Source: UBA830 sp002295635 (GTDB lineage Bacteria; Pseudomonadota; Alphaproteobacteria; MPNO01; UBA830). Taken from it: a stretch of DNA of 64,000 nucleotides. The stretch covers positions 1 through 64,000 of the forward strand of contig DBHK01000015.1 of NCBI GenBank assembly GCA_002295635.1, written 5' to 3'. Below, in pieces: positions 1 to 8,541 of this stretch; position 1 is the stretch's first letter; each line of letters opens with the position of its first letter. A program made the translations under genes and the position numbers. Below the pieces are notes generated by a model. The model had not been told where the DNA came from and ran no database searches. It was given only the letters and a program-made list of their open reading frames with translations.

Positions 1-32
<32 letters not shown>

Positions 33-452
33 AATTTAGGCTATTATATCAGTCGTTTACGGCTTTGAGGCGATGACTAGTCCGCGCTTGTGTGTTGGGG
101 TGTAAGGATATTGTAAGGGTTTCATTTCCGTTTTGTCCCGTCACTGTAACATTTTTGTATTAAAAACGGTGGTTTTTTTGAGGGTTTTTGGCGGAATTAT
201 GACGACTTGGTTATAGGCTAACCGACTCATAATTAACAATAAAATTCACCATAAAAAAATAGCCTAAATTGGGGAGCATAAGGTCGGTAGTTCGAATTCT
301 CTCACTCCGACGAAATTAATACCTTTACTCAGTCGGTTACCCGATTAAGAGATTGAAATAGCTGGAGAACGGACGGTTCGGGAGCCTTCATTATTCGAAT
401 TGTATTCTCGGCTAGGCGATCCAATTCCAGATAACCCGATATTTTGTCAAAT
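33..452. other. gene-free flank of the tRNA, with a degenerate tRNA-end repeat
   Basis: No convincing reading frame is seen here. The stretch is AT-rich with poly-T and poly-A runs. It contains a degraded second copy of the tRNA 3' end plus downstream flank (282-340), described separately. No integrase gene or intact terminator was recognised. Confidence 0.5.
282..340 (+). repeat. degenerate direct repeat of tRNA-Pro 3' end plus flank
   Basis: Positions 282-313 match the tRNA-Pro end at 1-32 in 26 of 32 positions, including the T-loop TTCGAAT, but with changes that break the T-stem and the CCA (now CGA). Similarity continues past the tRNA: GAC-x-AAATT and CAGTCGtTTAC (50-60) recur as CAGTCGgTTAC (330-340). 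The two copies are 281 bases apart. This is either the remnant of a tandem tRNA duplication or the att-site footprint of an element that integrated at the tRNA end. No integrase is visible in the window. Confidence 0.6.
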
Positions 453-905
453 TCAAACAAAAGGGTTCTTCCCAATACTTATTCTATAATTCATGTGCTT
501 TTCTTTAGTGTAGGGAAGGTGATCGAGACAAGCCTTTCGGAAATTCGAAGAAGAATTCTTTGAATCCTTCCAGAACGTTAGTGTTCGGACCAATAAATCA
601 AAATGGTTTTCTGCCTGCTCTAAGCGTTGAAGTCGAAAAAGGGTGTGAGCCAGATTATTTCTTGAAATTATAAGGGTATGTACAGCGTCATCGCTCCCAT
701 CCTGCTCTAAAACAGACATAGAAAAAATTTTTCTTGAGTGAGAAAGTGAAGCTTCAAAGTGGGCGAGGGCCTTAGCAAATTCGCCGTGACTAAAGGCCTC
801 ATTACCATCGATAGTTTTGCTTACGAAATTTCTATATATGCCGCCTAGCCGTCCTCGGGGTTTTGTTGGGTTGGATAGGAGTCCTGGATGGAGAGAGAAG
901 CACAC
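453..905 (-). CDS. small TPR-like helical protein (uncharacterised)
   Basis: The 150-residue frame holds a tetratricopeptide-like helical pair: NEAFSHGEFAKALAHFEASL around residues 34-53, and RNNLAHTLFRLQRLEQAENH around 81-100. TPR-like helices normally bind other proteins; no partner or enzyme function can be named. The start drawn is a GTG, and the first 25 or so residues look unlike the family, so the true start may lie further in. It is divergent from fpr, and the Fur-box-like palindrome lies in the shared upstream region, so both genes could answer to iron. The gene sits next to degraded tRNA repeats, so partial decay is possible. It is called coding because of the helical repeat pattern and its place opposite fpr. 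Confidence 0.5.
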   Translation of the reverse strand: MCFSLHPGLLSNPTKPRGRLGGIYRNFVSKTIDGNEAFSHGEFAKALAHFEASLSHSRKIFSMSVLEQDGSDDAVHTLIISRNNLAHTLFRLQRLEQAENHFDLLVRTLTFWKDSKNSSSNFRKACLDHLPYTKEKHMNYRISIGKNPFV

Positions 906-939
906 CTTTCCCTTACCTCAAAATAAAATGAATAATATA

Positions 940-962
940 TTGAGAATGACTCTCATTCGCAA
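940..962. promoter_or_regulatory. Fur-box-like inverted repeat
   Basis: TTGAGAATGA (940-949) and TCATTCGCAA (953-962) form a 10-bp inverted repeat around CTC with one mismatch. It agrees with the classical 19-base Fur consensus at about 14 positions by eye (GA-AATGA-TCATT-C core). It lies about 60 bases before the preferred fpr start and about 35 bases before the TPR gene start. Iron- or redox-responsive control of fpr is plausible; other Fur-superfamily proteins such as Irr or Zur cannot be excluded. Confidence 0.5.
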
Positions 963-1021
963 TATATTTGCCGTCAGGCTTAATTGCAATTAGGCAAACG
1001 AAAATTTTTGAGGATTATACT

Positions 1022-1816
1022 TTGCAGTCAGTTATCAAAAACCCTCCGAAGAACGTTACGATCGAGCAGGTGCTGAGAGTTAACCATTGGACGGAGACTC
1101 TATTTTCTTTTCGTACCACCCGTCCGGCAGCATTTAGATTTAGATCCGGTGAGTTTATAATGTTAGGACTCCTCCAGAACGAAAAGCCGCTGCTTCGGGC
1201 ATATTCAATAGCCAGCCCACATTGGGATGACGGTTTAGATTTTTATTCTATAAAAGTTCAAGATGGTCCTCTGACGTCGTTACTCCAACATATCCGGCCC
1301 GAAGATAAGATTCTTATCGGTAAAAAGCCGACCGGAACCCTGGTTACCGATAACCTTAAGCCTGCCCAGAGAATATTTCTGTTTTCGACAGGAACGGGGG
1401 TAGCCCCTTTCTCCAGCCTCGTGCGAGACCCGGAATTATATGAAAAATATGAGCAAATAATTCTCACGCATACTTGTCGGAAGGTTGAAGAGCTAAAATT
1501 TAGTCAAGCTCTGGTAAACGACTTACGAAACGATCCTCTGGTCGGCGATTTGGCACAAAGTCGTATTAAATATTTTGCTAGCTGCACACGAGACAGTTTT
1601 ATGAATATCGGAAGGATCACTGATCAGATCACCTCAGAAAGTTTCTTTAAGGAACTATCTATTGATCCATTAAATCCCAATACAGACGTCGTTATGATTT
1701 GTGGATCTATGCAGATGATAAATGATACTTGCGAAATTTTGGAAAATCTTGGATTTGAGGAAGGCTCCAATTCGAAGCCGGCTAGTTACGTGATAGAAAA
1801 GGCGTTTGCGGATTAG
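1022..1816 (+). CDS. fpr: ferredoxin--NADP(+) reductase
   Basis: FAD enzyme of the plant-type FNR fold that exchanges electrons between NADPH and ferredoxin or flavodoxin in the cytoplasm. The FAD-binding segment LLRAYSIASP, the stretch FSIKVQ-like/DGPLTS, the pyridine-nucleotide motif FSTGTGVAPF and the C-terminal MICGS...YVIEKAF are all present, giving a family-like length of 264 residues. The start chosen is TTG at 1022, preceded by GAGG eight bases upstream; a longer frame opens at TTG 968 but would begin almost inside the Fur-like palindrome. Alphaproteobacterial Fpr proteins start shortly before the VLxVxHWT segment, which agrees. In this window it could link NADPH to the ferredoxin pool used by KorAB and the 6-hydroxynicotinate-reductase homologue, though it lies 45 kb away. 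It stands alone between degraded sequence, with no partner ferredoxin gene next to it. Confidence 0.88.
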   Translation: MQSVIKNPPKNVTIEQVLRVNHWTETLFSFRTTRPAAFRFRSGEFIMLGLLQNEKPLLRAYSIASPHWDDGLDFYSIKVQDGPLTSLLQHIRPEDKILIGKKPTGTLVTDNLKPAQRIFLFSTGTGVAPFSSLVRDPELYEKYEQIILTHTCRKVEELKFSQALVNDLRNDPLVGDLAQSRIKYFASCTRDSFMNIGRITDQITSESFFKELSIDPLNPNTDVVMICGSMQMINDTCEILENLGFEEGSNSKPASYVIEKAFAD

Positions 1817-2274
1817 CCCTTGGTAGTAGTTTCATAAATTTTGTATTGAAAACATTAAGTAAGGTTGGAAACGTTGGGATTTTTCGCTCGAGCCCGGGGG
1901 GGGTGTCACCCATACGATTCCAAGCCTTTCAATTTAAGTCGTTAGACACTCAGAAACTATGGGACCGGGGGCCAGCAGATATAGTAGGCCCATCAATTCC
2001 TCGATGGCTATGAACAAACGGTCCTGTAGCCCAAATATCTGGTATGTAAAATTCTTCCTCCACACTCACACCATATTAAAGCTCACAGTTACCGATAAAC
2101 TCAGACCAGACCAGAGGCAGACTGAAACCTCGGATCCGTTTTTGACGTCGACATGCGGATTTTTTCAAACATTTCGCGTCGAAAGTATCTCAAACAGACT
2201 TTCTGAAATTGCCCGAAAATGGCAACACAAAGCCCCAGGATATCGTATGAGGGACATTGGGGAGTAGAGCCCCA

Positions 2275-2301
2275 GCAGTTCGAATCTATCCGCCCAGATC
2301 A
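2275..2301 (+). repeat. tRNA 3'-end-like fragment
   Basis: GCAGTTCGAATC at 2275-2286, followed by CGCCCAGATCA (2291-2301), keeps the T-loop and an acceptor-like tail. It matches the tRNA-Pro end at 1-32 in about 18 of 27 positions. The T-stem no longer pairs and CCA is TCA, so it is not a functional tRNA. It could be a third att-like remnant or a chance tRNA-like sequence. Confidence 0.35.
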
Positions 2302-2460
2302 AAATAATCGTAACCAAAAAGTTGGTTTAAAGGATTATAGCAAAATAAAGACCTCGCCGTTCCCGTCAAATACCGCAAGAAAACGCGAATTAAACTCGAA
2401 CTTAGGATATAAAGCGATAAGCTTTCGATCACACAATTATTAGTATCTGAATTCAAATAA

Positions 2461-2538
2461 ATGCTTGGCTTTGAAACCATCGGTAACGCTACGGTCATTG
2501 CCTACGATGATAGGGCCATTTTAGCTACAGACCAATGG
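2461..2538 (+). pseudogene. N-terminal fragment of MBL-fold metallo-hydrolase
   Basis: The frame from ATG 2461 reads MLGFETIGNATVIAYDDRAI and then LATDQW before a stop at about 2536. This is the typical opening of a metallo-beta-lactamase-fold hydrolase (ETIGNAT..., LATDPW), but the metal-binding HxHxDH region and everything after it is absent. The sequence downstream continues only as short frames in other phases. It is a 25-residue remnant of a once longer gene, removed by frameshift and deletion. Confidence 0.5.
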
Positions 2539-2722
2539 CATTTTTGATGCATATGTTTAAGCGTGAAAGCGAAAAACGGGTTCGGCGCTTTATAGGTGTT
2601 GATACACCAACGTTTAAACTTGCCAAAAAACCTATCTATTTTTGAAACGCGCATAGGGGGTATCGGTTCTAGACTTACCGCCACCACCAAACTTAAGGAT
2701 TTTTAACAGTCAGGAAGAAGAC

Positions 2723-3013
2723 ATGCCAAAAGGATACATAATCGGGCATCTAAACATTCAAAATATGGAAGCATTTCGGGTGGGGTACGCTTCCAAAGTT
2801 GGGGATTTAGTTAGCGAGGTTGGGGGGAAATTTCTTGTTAGGGGAGGTAACGTAGCCTATAGGGAGGGTGATAAAGCTGATCTTGACGTTGTGGCGGAAT
2901 TTCCAGATATCGGAACGGCAGAGGCTTTCCTAGCCAGTGATTCTTATAAGGCGATCGAACCTGCCCGAAAGGAAAATACGACTGGACTGTTTAAGCTAGT
3001 CGAAGGGGTTTAA
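2723..3013 (+). CDS. DUF1330 family protein
   Basis: A 96-residue protein of the DUF1330 family, small dimeric ferredoxin-like alpha/beta-barrel proteins of unknown reaction. The family pattern is clear: GYIIGHLNIQNMEAFRVGYA at the start, GGKFLVRGG in the middle, and FPDIGTAEAFLASDSYKAI near residues 66-85. The ATG has a GGAAG Shine-Dalgarno site seven bases upstream. It precedes the class II aldolase gene by 48 bases on the same strand, so the two may be cotranscribed. DUF1330 proteins often accompany catabolic enzymes, but no substrate can be read from this one. Confidence 0.85.
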   Translation: MPKGYIIGHLNIQNMEAFRVGYASKVGDLVSEVGGKFLVRGGNVAYREGDKADLDVVAEFPDIGTAEAFLASDSYKAIEPARKENTTGLFKLVEGV

Positions 3014-3061
3014 AAGCAGCTTCAAATCGTCCGCGGAGAAGCTAAACTCAAGGAGAGCGCG

Positions 3062-3856
3062 ATGAACGTGATTTCTATGGCGTCTGGCGATGTCCCGTCA
3101 CTGCGAGGCAGCGTCTCCGAAATCGAGTGGAACACACGAGTGCAGCTCGCCGGACTGTACCGTATTGCAGCTTACCTCGGGCTAGAGGATCTGACAGCAA
3201 ACCATTTTTCTGCGCGAGTACCTGATTCTCCCAGCCGGTTTCTAATCAAACCCACGGCATTACTATTTTCGGAGGTCACGGCATCGAACCTCTGCTGTTA
3301 TGATGAAAATCGAGAGCTAGTTTACGAGACACAGCACACGTCCAGCCCTGCTGGGCCTAGGATCCATGGTTCTGTTCTGGATGCAAGGCCAAGTGTTATG
3401 GCAACGATCCATCTGCATACCAACGCCGGCGCCGCGGTCGCGGCCATGGATTGCGGCCTGAAATTTATATCGCAGGCATCTATGCGCTTTGCCGGCCAAG
3501 TCGCATATCATCGGTATGAGGGTTTGGTAAATAAAGACGAAGAAGGTCCCCGACTGATTGCTGATCTGGGGGAGAAGCATGTGATGTTCTTGGAAAACCA
3601 CGGCACACTGATCGCGGGTCGATCGATCCCAGAATGTTTCTTACTGCATTATTATCTCGAGCGAGCTTGCGAAATTCAGGTTGCAGCGATGTCGTCCGGT
3701 GCGAAGCTCAAGGAACCTCCAATGGAAGAATGTTTGGAAATGGCCAAAGGCTGGTCCGAAAATCGCTTACCACCCAATGATGATTTGGTCGGTGACCGCG
3801 ACTTCCATGCTATGATTCGCAAAGTCGAGGCGATAGATCCCGGATTTCGGAAGTAA
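3062..3856 (+). CDS. class II aldolase/adducin family protein
   Basis: A zinc-type class II aldolase/adducin domain of 264 residues. The metal ligands are visible as HLH (H117, H119) within ATIHLHTNAG, and H180 in LENHGT. The segment before the first helix reads PAGPRIH rather than the SSE...H of fuculose-phosphate aldolase. It therefore belongs to the adducin-like subgroup that lacks the catalytic Glu, and its reaction (aldol cleavage, decarboxylation or other) cannot be assigned. AAGGAG lies upstream of the ATG. It converges with the DUF924 gene, the two stops being nine bases apart. Confidence 0.85.
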   Translation: MNVISMASGDVPSLRGSVSEIEWNTRVQLAGLYRIAAYLGLEDLTANHFSARVPDSPSRFLIKPTALLFSEVTASNLCCYDENRELVYETQHTSSPAGPRIHGSVLDARPSVMATIHLHTNAGAAVAAMDCGLKFISQASMRFAGQVAYHRYEGLVNKDEEGPRLIADLGEKHVMFLENHGTLIAGRSIPECFLLHYYLERACEIQVAAMSSGAKLKEPPMEECLEMAKGWSENRLPPNDDLVGDRDFHAMIRKVEAIDPGFRK

Positions 3857-3865
3857 CGAAAACGA

Positions 3866-4498
3866 TTAAGTAATCTCCGAATTATCCATCGCCGCAATCA
3901 TTCGCTCGCGTTCTTCGGCCTCTGCTTTGGTCATACCCCATGTGGGCGGAATTTTTAGATATTCCTCCTCGTCCGGCGTGTTCTTGCGGCCGAGGACGCT
4001 ATTACGGTGAGGAAAGCGGCCGAACCGTCGTATTGCGTCCCGATGCCCGACCGCTGCACGCATAGATTTGCCATCATCTAGACCTTGGTATTTCTCGACT
4101 GACAAATCCTGATCGGATAATTTTTCGCTGTGCTGGAGAGGCAAGTATAGAAATTTACACGGCTGAGAGCTTAATCCCGCATCGTAAGAACGGTCCAACG
4201 CGAAGTGGGAGATTTTGCAGGCTTCGTGATCCGTGTGAAATGCTTTTTTGTTTCCGCGGTAGATATTCCGAGGAAACTGGTCTAGTGAAATTACTAGCGC
4301 TACGCATTCCTCCGGCGTTTCGCGCAAGTGATTGAGATCACCTGCTGCAGCTTTCTCGTGGACTCGCTGGAATTTATCAATCAGGTGATTGTCGAATTCA
4401 GGGGTGGACTTAAACCATAGATCGTTTTTTGGAATATCTCTTGAAAGATCGGCGGTGCCGAACCAAAAAGTCAAAATGTCTTCAGCTATACTATCCAT
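3866..4498 (-). CDS. DUF924 family protein
   Basis: A 210-residue DUF924 protein, an all-helical TPR-like fold of unknown role. Hallmarks are DILTFWFG at residues 7-14, DLWFKSTPEFD around 26-36, the central VALVISLDQFPRNIYRG with the family's DQFPRN motif, and FLYLPLQHSE about residue 116. RHRDAIRRFGRFPHRN-type sequence follows (GHRDAIRRFGRFPHRN). Length and motifs are complete. It stands alone, convergent with the aldolase gene and separated from the broken DUF1989 gene by about 70 bases. Confidence 0.88.
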   Translation of the reverse strand: MDSIAEDILTFWFGTADLSRDIPKNDLWFKSTPEFDNHLIDKFQRVHEKAAAGDLNHLRETPEECVALVISLDQFPRNIYRGNKKAFHTDHEACKISHFALDRSYDAGLSSQPCKFLYLPLQHSEKLSDQDLSVEKYQGLDDGKSMRAAVGHRDAIRRFGRFPHRNSVLGRKNTPDEEEYLKIPPTWGMTKAEAEERERMIAAMDNSEIT

Positions 4499-4567
4499 GA
4501 GGGTCCGTCATCTTTAATAATCTCCGATTAACATACCAATTATTATGAGGGAGTTTTTGATACCTAT

Positions 4568-5229
4568 TCAACTAACTGAAAATAACAAAGGTGGTGTTGT
4601 CGAAGTTAATGGAAAATCTTGATGCCAAGTGGTGTCAGATTTACCCCCATTGGTGGGTGACGTATCAGCCGGGCAGGCAGATGCGGCAGCAAGAATATCC
4701 ATTGCGGCGCCGATATCTATGTAATCATCAGATCCAACTTCCGTGGGGTTTAAGGCGAACCCACCGTCCTCTTGCAGATCAACATTCAAAAAAACTTTGA
4801 AGATGTCGAATGCGTCGTCGCCCGAGATACCATAAGGGGCCAGCACCTCGGTCAATTTTTTCCTGACATGATCTATGTCCAGTCTCAATATTGTCACGAA
4901 GCGGGCAGAACAACGACCGCCCATATTTCCCCAATGATTGCCCCAAGTATCGTCAACTACCGTCGTCATGATATTTTCGCGGGGCGGCTTGGAATAAAAA
5001 TATCTGAATATTTTGAGGTGCCGATTCCGCAGATTACGTTGATCGCCCATGACTGCCCGCAGTACCACCATTCCCTATTGTTATGGGCATTGTAGAATAC
5101 GCAATCTACGCCCTGTTTTCCGTCGATCTGGCGAATGCGAAACGTCTGACTTTTCTTAACCTCAAAAGCCTTACCATAGCGTGCCGGGATGATAAATTCC
5201 TCGGCGATATTTTCAGGGGTTCTACTCAT
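4568..5229 (-). pseudogene. DUF1989 (urea-carboxylase-associated type) gene, frameshifted
   Basis: Two overlapping frames together make one DUF1989 protein. The first, from ATG 5229, gives the N-terminal half (FIIPARYGKAFEVKKSQTFR ... KQGVDCVFYNAHN). It runs out of frame after IFIPSRPAKIS near 4966. The second frame carries the C-terminal half, NIMTTVVDDTWG, through CPADTSPTNGGKSD. The joint lies near 4980-4995 in a C/G-rich run, where a one-base change would rejoin the halves as IPSRPRENIMTTVV. DUF1989 proteins occur beside urea carboxylase and other amide-metabolism genes. The start ATG overlaps the stop of the VOC gene (ATGA), so the pair was translationally coupled. A sequencing error is the alternative to a real lesion. 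Confidence 0.7.
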
Positions 5230-5630
5230 TGTTTGCGTTCGCTCTGCGTCCAATCGTGGTCGGCGATATCGAATACTAGCCCGTTGGGGTCTTTATATTT
5301 TGTTTCCGCATCCACGCCGGGAATGTTGTCCGGTAACTCCATGAAGAATTCACCGCCGAGTTGGATAGCCTTCTCTCCGGCAGCCGCCTTGTCGTCCACA
5401 ACGAAACCAATGTGGTGTAGCCCGGCCCAGTCCGATCCATTTTTGCCCCCCTTGGTACCTTCCGGGAAATGTAACAACGTCAAGTTCATCGTTCCGTCAG
5501 AGAGCATTACAGCATTGCCGTAATCGCTTTCGACGTCGCAAACGCGGTCCAGTTCGAAAAGTTTTTCATAGTAGGCGGCACTTTCCTTAAGATTTGGCAC
5601 CTGCATGGCGATATGTCGTAGCTTGGCCAT
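5226..5630 (-). CDS. VOC (glyoxalase/dioxygenase superfamily) protein
   Basis: A single vicinal-oxygen-chelate module pair of about 134 residues: LRHIAMQVPNLKESAAYYEK at the start, and GLHHIGFVVDDKAAAGEKA about midway. The candidate metal ligands are the early His (RHIAM), the mid His (HHIGF), and a Glu or Asp near the C-terminal GLVFDIADHDW. Lyases, isomerases and extradiol dioxygenases all use this fold, so the substrate is open. The second Met (5630) is preferred because MAKLRHIAMQV is the usual beginning. It is cotranscribed with the broken DUF1989 gene through an ATGA overlap. Confidence 0.82.
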   Translation of the reverse strand: MAKLRHIAMQVPNLKESAAYYEKLFELDRVCDVESDYGNAVMLSDGTMNLTLLHFPEGTKGGKNGSDWAGLHHIGFVVDDKAAAGEKAIQLGGEFFMELPDNIPGVDAETKYKDPNGLVFDIADHDWTQSERKQ

Positions 5631-5696
5631 TGCCGACTTCCTCATTTCTGTCAGTTTGAGGCTACTATTTTGCGGCGATCAGCTTAAGCTGTCTAC

Positions 5697-6851
5697 ATGC
5701 GTATTAAAGACATTCGCGAACGCCGGGTTTCACTTGCAGATCCTATGGCAAATGCGGGAATCAGCTATCTACAGATGACTGCCTCCGCCGTCGCTATAGA
5801 GGTTGAGGCTGATGAAAAAGGTATCGTGACCGGATATGGATTTTCGTCAGTAGGGCGCTACGCCCAAAGCGGGTTGATTGCGGAGCGCTTTGCTCCCCGG
5901 CTAATGGCAAAGGAGAGTATCGAGGGCGTTAATGGTGGACTCGACCCCGTGGGGGGGTGGGCATCAATGATGACTGATGAGAAACCGGGCGGAGATGGTG
6001 ATCGGGCAGGTGCGGTGGGCGTCCTCGACATGGCGCTATGGGATGCGGCAGCGAAGATCGAGGGCATCCCATTGTGGAGGCTTCTTTCCAAGCGTTATAA
6101 CGAGGATCGTTACCATGATCTTATCCCCGTCTACGCGACCGGCGGACACTATTATCCCGACGGCGATTTGGAGGCACTTAGGGATGAAGTCAAAAGCTAT
6201 CTTGATAGTGGTTATGAACGCATCAAGATCAAGTGTGGGCGACACGATCTTGCAGACGATTGCTCGCGTATCGAAGCGGTACTAGGTCTTCTTAACGACG
6301 ATGGGTCGCGGTTGGCGGTTGACGTAAACTGCATGTGCTCAACATCCGGCGAGACACAGGCAATGGCTGACGCATACGCCCCCTATAGTCTTGCGTGGAT
6401 TGAAGAACCCGGGCATCCTCACAATTTTGAGCTTCTGGCTGCTTTGACCGATTATTATGATCGGCCAATTGCCACCGGCGAAAATTTATTCTCAATGTCA
6501 GAAGCATATAATTTGCTCAGCTATGGCGGATTACGGCCAGATCGGGATATGATCCAAGTAGATCCCGCTCTTTCTTATGGCATTGTCGAATATGCTAATA
6601 TCGTACGAATGGCCGAAGTCGCGGAATGGCCAAGGTCTCAAATGGTTCCCCATGCGGGCCATTTGCTTTCATATCATGCGGTTGCTGGGTTGGAACTTGG
6701 CGCACACGAAATAGCCGCGCGGGCTGATTTTGTACTTGGTGGATTACAGGACGACGTCGAGATCGCGGGCGGGGCAGGGTCTTTACCCCAGGCGCCGGGT
6801 ATCGGCTTTGAAACCCACGCAAATTTATGGTCAGTTCTTAATGATCTGTAG
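5697..6851 (+). CDS. enolase-superfamily dehydratase, D-tartrate dehydratase-like
   Basis: A 384-residue mandelate-racemase-type enolase superfamily enzyme. The whole-length pattern resembles D(-)-tartrate dehydratase: NEKPGG-like TDEKPGG at 93-99, the KxK pair K177/K179 in IKIKCG, metal ligands D209, E236/E237 and E262 (ATGENLF), and the base H319 in MVPHAGH. The reaction expected is dehydration of a hydroxy-diacid or sugar acid. One oddity is VDVNCMC where the family normally has VDANGRF, so substrate choice may differ. It is divergent from the VOC gene with only about 65 bases between the starts, and nothing else of a tartrate pathway is adjacent. Confidence 0.82.
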   Translation: MRIKDIRERRVSLADPMANAGISYLQMTASAVAIEVEADEKGIVTGYGFSSVGRYAQSGLIAERFAPRLMAKESIEGVNGGLDPVGGWASMMTDEKPGGDGDRAGAVGVLDMALWDAAAKIEGIPLWRLLSKRYNEDRYHDLIPVYATGGHYYPDGDLEALRDEVKSYLDSGYERIKIKCGRHDLADDCSRIEAVLGLLNDDGSRLAVDVNCMCSTSGETQAMADAYAPYSLAWIEEPGHPHNFELLAALTDYYDRPIATGENLFSMSEAYNLLSYGGLRPDRDMIQVDPALSYGIVEYANIVRMAEVAEWPRSQMVPHAGHLLSYHAVAGLELGAHEIAARADFVLGGLQDDVEIAGGAGSLPQAPGIGFETHANLWSVLNDL

Positions 6852-7058
6852 CTTGTGGACCCGGACCCTTATTTTAACTCCATTATCACTATAAAATATT
6901 GGTAGAGACCGGACAGACACTATTTCTCAGAAGGTTAAAGCAATAACAAAACCACCAAACCAGCCCCCGGAGATCATTCAGTAGTCGGATGTGGCGGGTG
7001 GCAAACCGCAGACTGGCATAGTTTTTTCTCCGGAATATTGTCGCCGGCTTATAGAATA

Positions 7059-8363
7059 TTAAGCGTTCATTAAGTCTCGCCAGGCCGAGTATTGGGCGCG
7101 TAGCGGCAATTCGCTAGTGCCAACTTCTCCGATTTCACCGCCGTCGTCGTTCGCCTGGTCATGACCGAGACCGCGTGAGACATTAATCCAGTCAGTATCT
7201 GCCTCGTCCAACGCTAACTGTATATTGTTAAACATTGCAATGTCGTCTGTGGTGATCTGAGATGCAGGGGAGTTAAGTGCACTCAGAAAGCGTACGCTTC
7301 GTTGATACATCTCTTCTGGCGCACCTTTCAGTCGGAAACACATTGAATGAACGATCGTACAATCAACGCTGACAGGCTGTAATAGACGCATCTGCTGGTG
7401 TTTTGGATTTAGGATTAGGTTTGGATAGATCAGGTGATTAAAGGTGTCCCACCCCAAAATGTCTAATGCGCGATTTTCTCCATAGGCTTCAATCATTGAC
7501 TCACGATATCGGGCGACTATTGGGTCTTCGTCGGTTGTTTGGGTTATCTGTCCTTCTTTGTAAAAACCCCCCATATAGGAATGTCCACCCGGGAAACCAT
7601 GAATCTCTACGTCATCCATAAGTGATAGCGGCAAGCCATTGCCTTTGAACATTTGCAGCGCATGATCTTCGGCGCCATCTTCTAGGTTATCCGCAACAGC
7701 CTGCGCTGCCTCAACCGACGAGGCGTGAACAATCGATGCATGCATTAGGTCATTGGCATTCTCCATGTGGAGTTTCCAGTTACCCTTATATCGTTGGCGG
7801 AAGCCTCCACCTGTCATCTCAATTTCGCCGCCGGGTGCTCTTTCAACCATATTATCGAGGGCACGGGTCATAGGGCCCAGATACTCCGTTAGTGAAGGAC
7901 CCTCGATAGCCTTGCTAGCAAAAATAAAACCGCGATAGTTGTCGACGCGAGCGGCTCGGTCGAGTGAGAGTGCGGGATCCTTCGGGTCTATTTTTCCGTT
8001 GTAACCCTTGCCATGAGGAATACCGATTAGCGATCCATCGGTCGCGAAAGCCCATCCGTGATAAGGACAGATGAAACGATTCTTGGAGCCGCGCCGAGCG
8101 CTACATACTTTCATTCCGCGATGGGTGCACCGATTGGCAAAGACATATATTTCCCCATCTGTATGACGGGCGACGATCATGGGGCGTTCGCCAAGATGTG
8201 CTGTAACGTACTGACCGGGTTTGGCTAGCTGGCTTTCGTGTCCGACGAAAAGCCACGCACATCCGAAGATACGTTCCATTTCGGCGTTAAAAACCTCTGG
8301 ATCGATATAGACTCGCCGATGCACGCGGCCCTCGGGTGCGAGGTCGGAGAAATTATTTGTCAT
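7059..8363 (-). CDS. Rieske aromatic-ring-hydroxylating oxygenase, alpha subunit
   Basis: A 434-residue oxygenase alpha subunit. The Rieske [2Fe-2S] motif is CTHRG (C79, H81) plus CPYHGW (C99, H102). The mononuclear iron site is ENANDLMHASIVH, giving H208 and H213, with D205 as the bridging Asp. The family needs a reductase, and often a ferredoxin, to pass electrons from NAD(P)H. None lies next to it, so a distant reductase is implied. The closest type is the single-subunit alpha enzymes acting on aromatic or quaternary-amine substrates; the substrate is not readable. It is followed in the same direction, at lower coordinates, by an intergenic region of about 200 bases, and the aminotransferase gene lies upstream. 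Confidence 0.88.
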   Translation of the reverse strand: MTNNFSDLAPEGRVHRRVYIDPEVFNAEMERIFGCAWLFVGHESQLAKPGQYVTAHLGERPMIVARHTDGEIYVFANRCTHRGMKVCSARRGSKNRFICPYHGWAFATDGSLIGIPHGKGYNGKIDPKDPALSLDRAARVDNYRGFIFASKAIEGPSLTEYLGPMTRALDNMVERAPGGEIEMTGGGFRQRYKGNWKLHMENANDLMHASIVHASSVEAAQAVADNLEDGAEDHALQMFKGNGLPLSLMDDVEIHGFPGGHSYMGGFYKEGQITQTTDEDPIVARYRESMIEAYGENRALDILGWDTFNHLIYPNLILNPKHQQMRLLQPVSVDCTIVHSMCFRLKGAPEEMYQRSVRFLSALNSPASQITTDDIAMFNNIQLALDEADTDWINVSRGLGHDQANDDGGEIGEVGTSELPLRAQYSAWRDLMNA

Positions 8364-8541
8364 GACTAGGATAAAAGCATTCTTAAATGTTGGCGTAAAT
8401 GCTCCGGCAAGGTGAAATTGTTAAGGTTTTGTAGAGTTGTTTAAAATATCCAGAGTCAAAAAATGGTACGCACGGGCAATTGCGGATCGATTTTCATCAT
8501 CCGAAATACCCGTCTCGATGATGCGGTTGTATTATTCCAGC

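Larger units (their letters stand above)
1817..2722. other. decayed intergenic zone
   Basis: About 900 bases without an intact gene. Short frames exist on both strands but show no family-like pattern. Recognisable pieces are a tRNA-end-like fragment (2275-2301) and the N-terminal fragment of an MBL-fold hydrolase (2461-2538). Together with the repeat at 282-340 this looks like the residue of past insertions. Confidence 0.5.

Noticed and set aside
1959..2443. Two plus-strand frames of 102 and 74 codons.
   Set aside because: No family pattern, low-complexity composition, and overlap with a tRNA-like remnant; not called as genes.
4591..5523. Plus-strand frames opposite the DUF1989 and VOC genes.
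   Set aside because: They are shadows of real minus-strand coding sequence; the family motifs are all on the minus strand.
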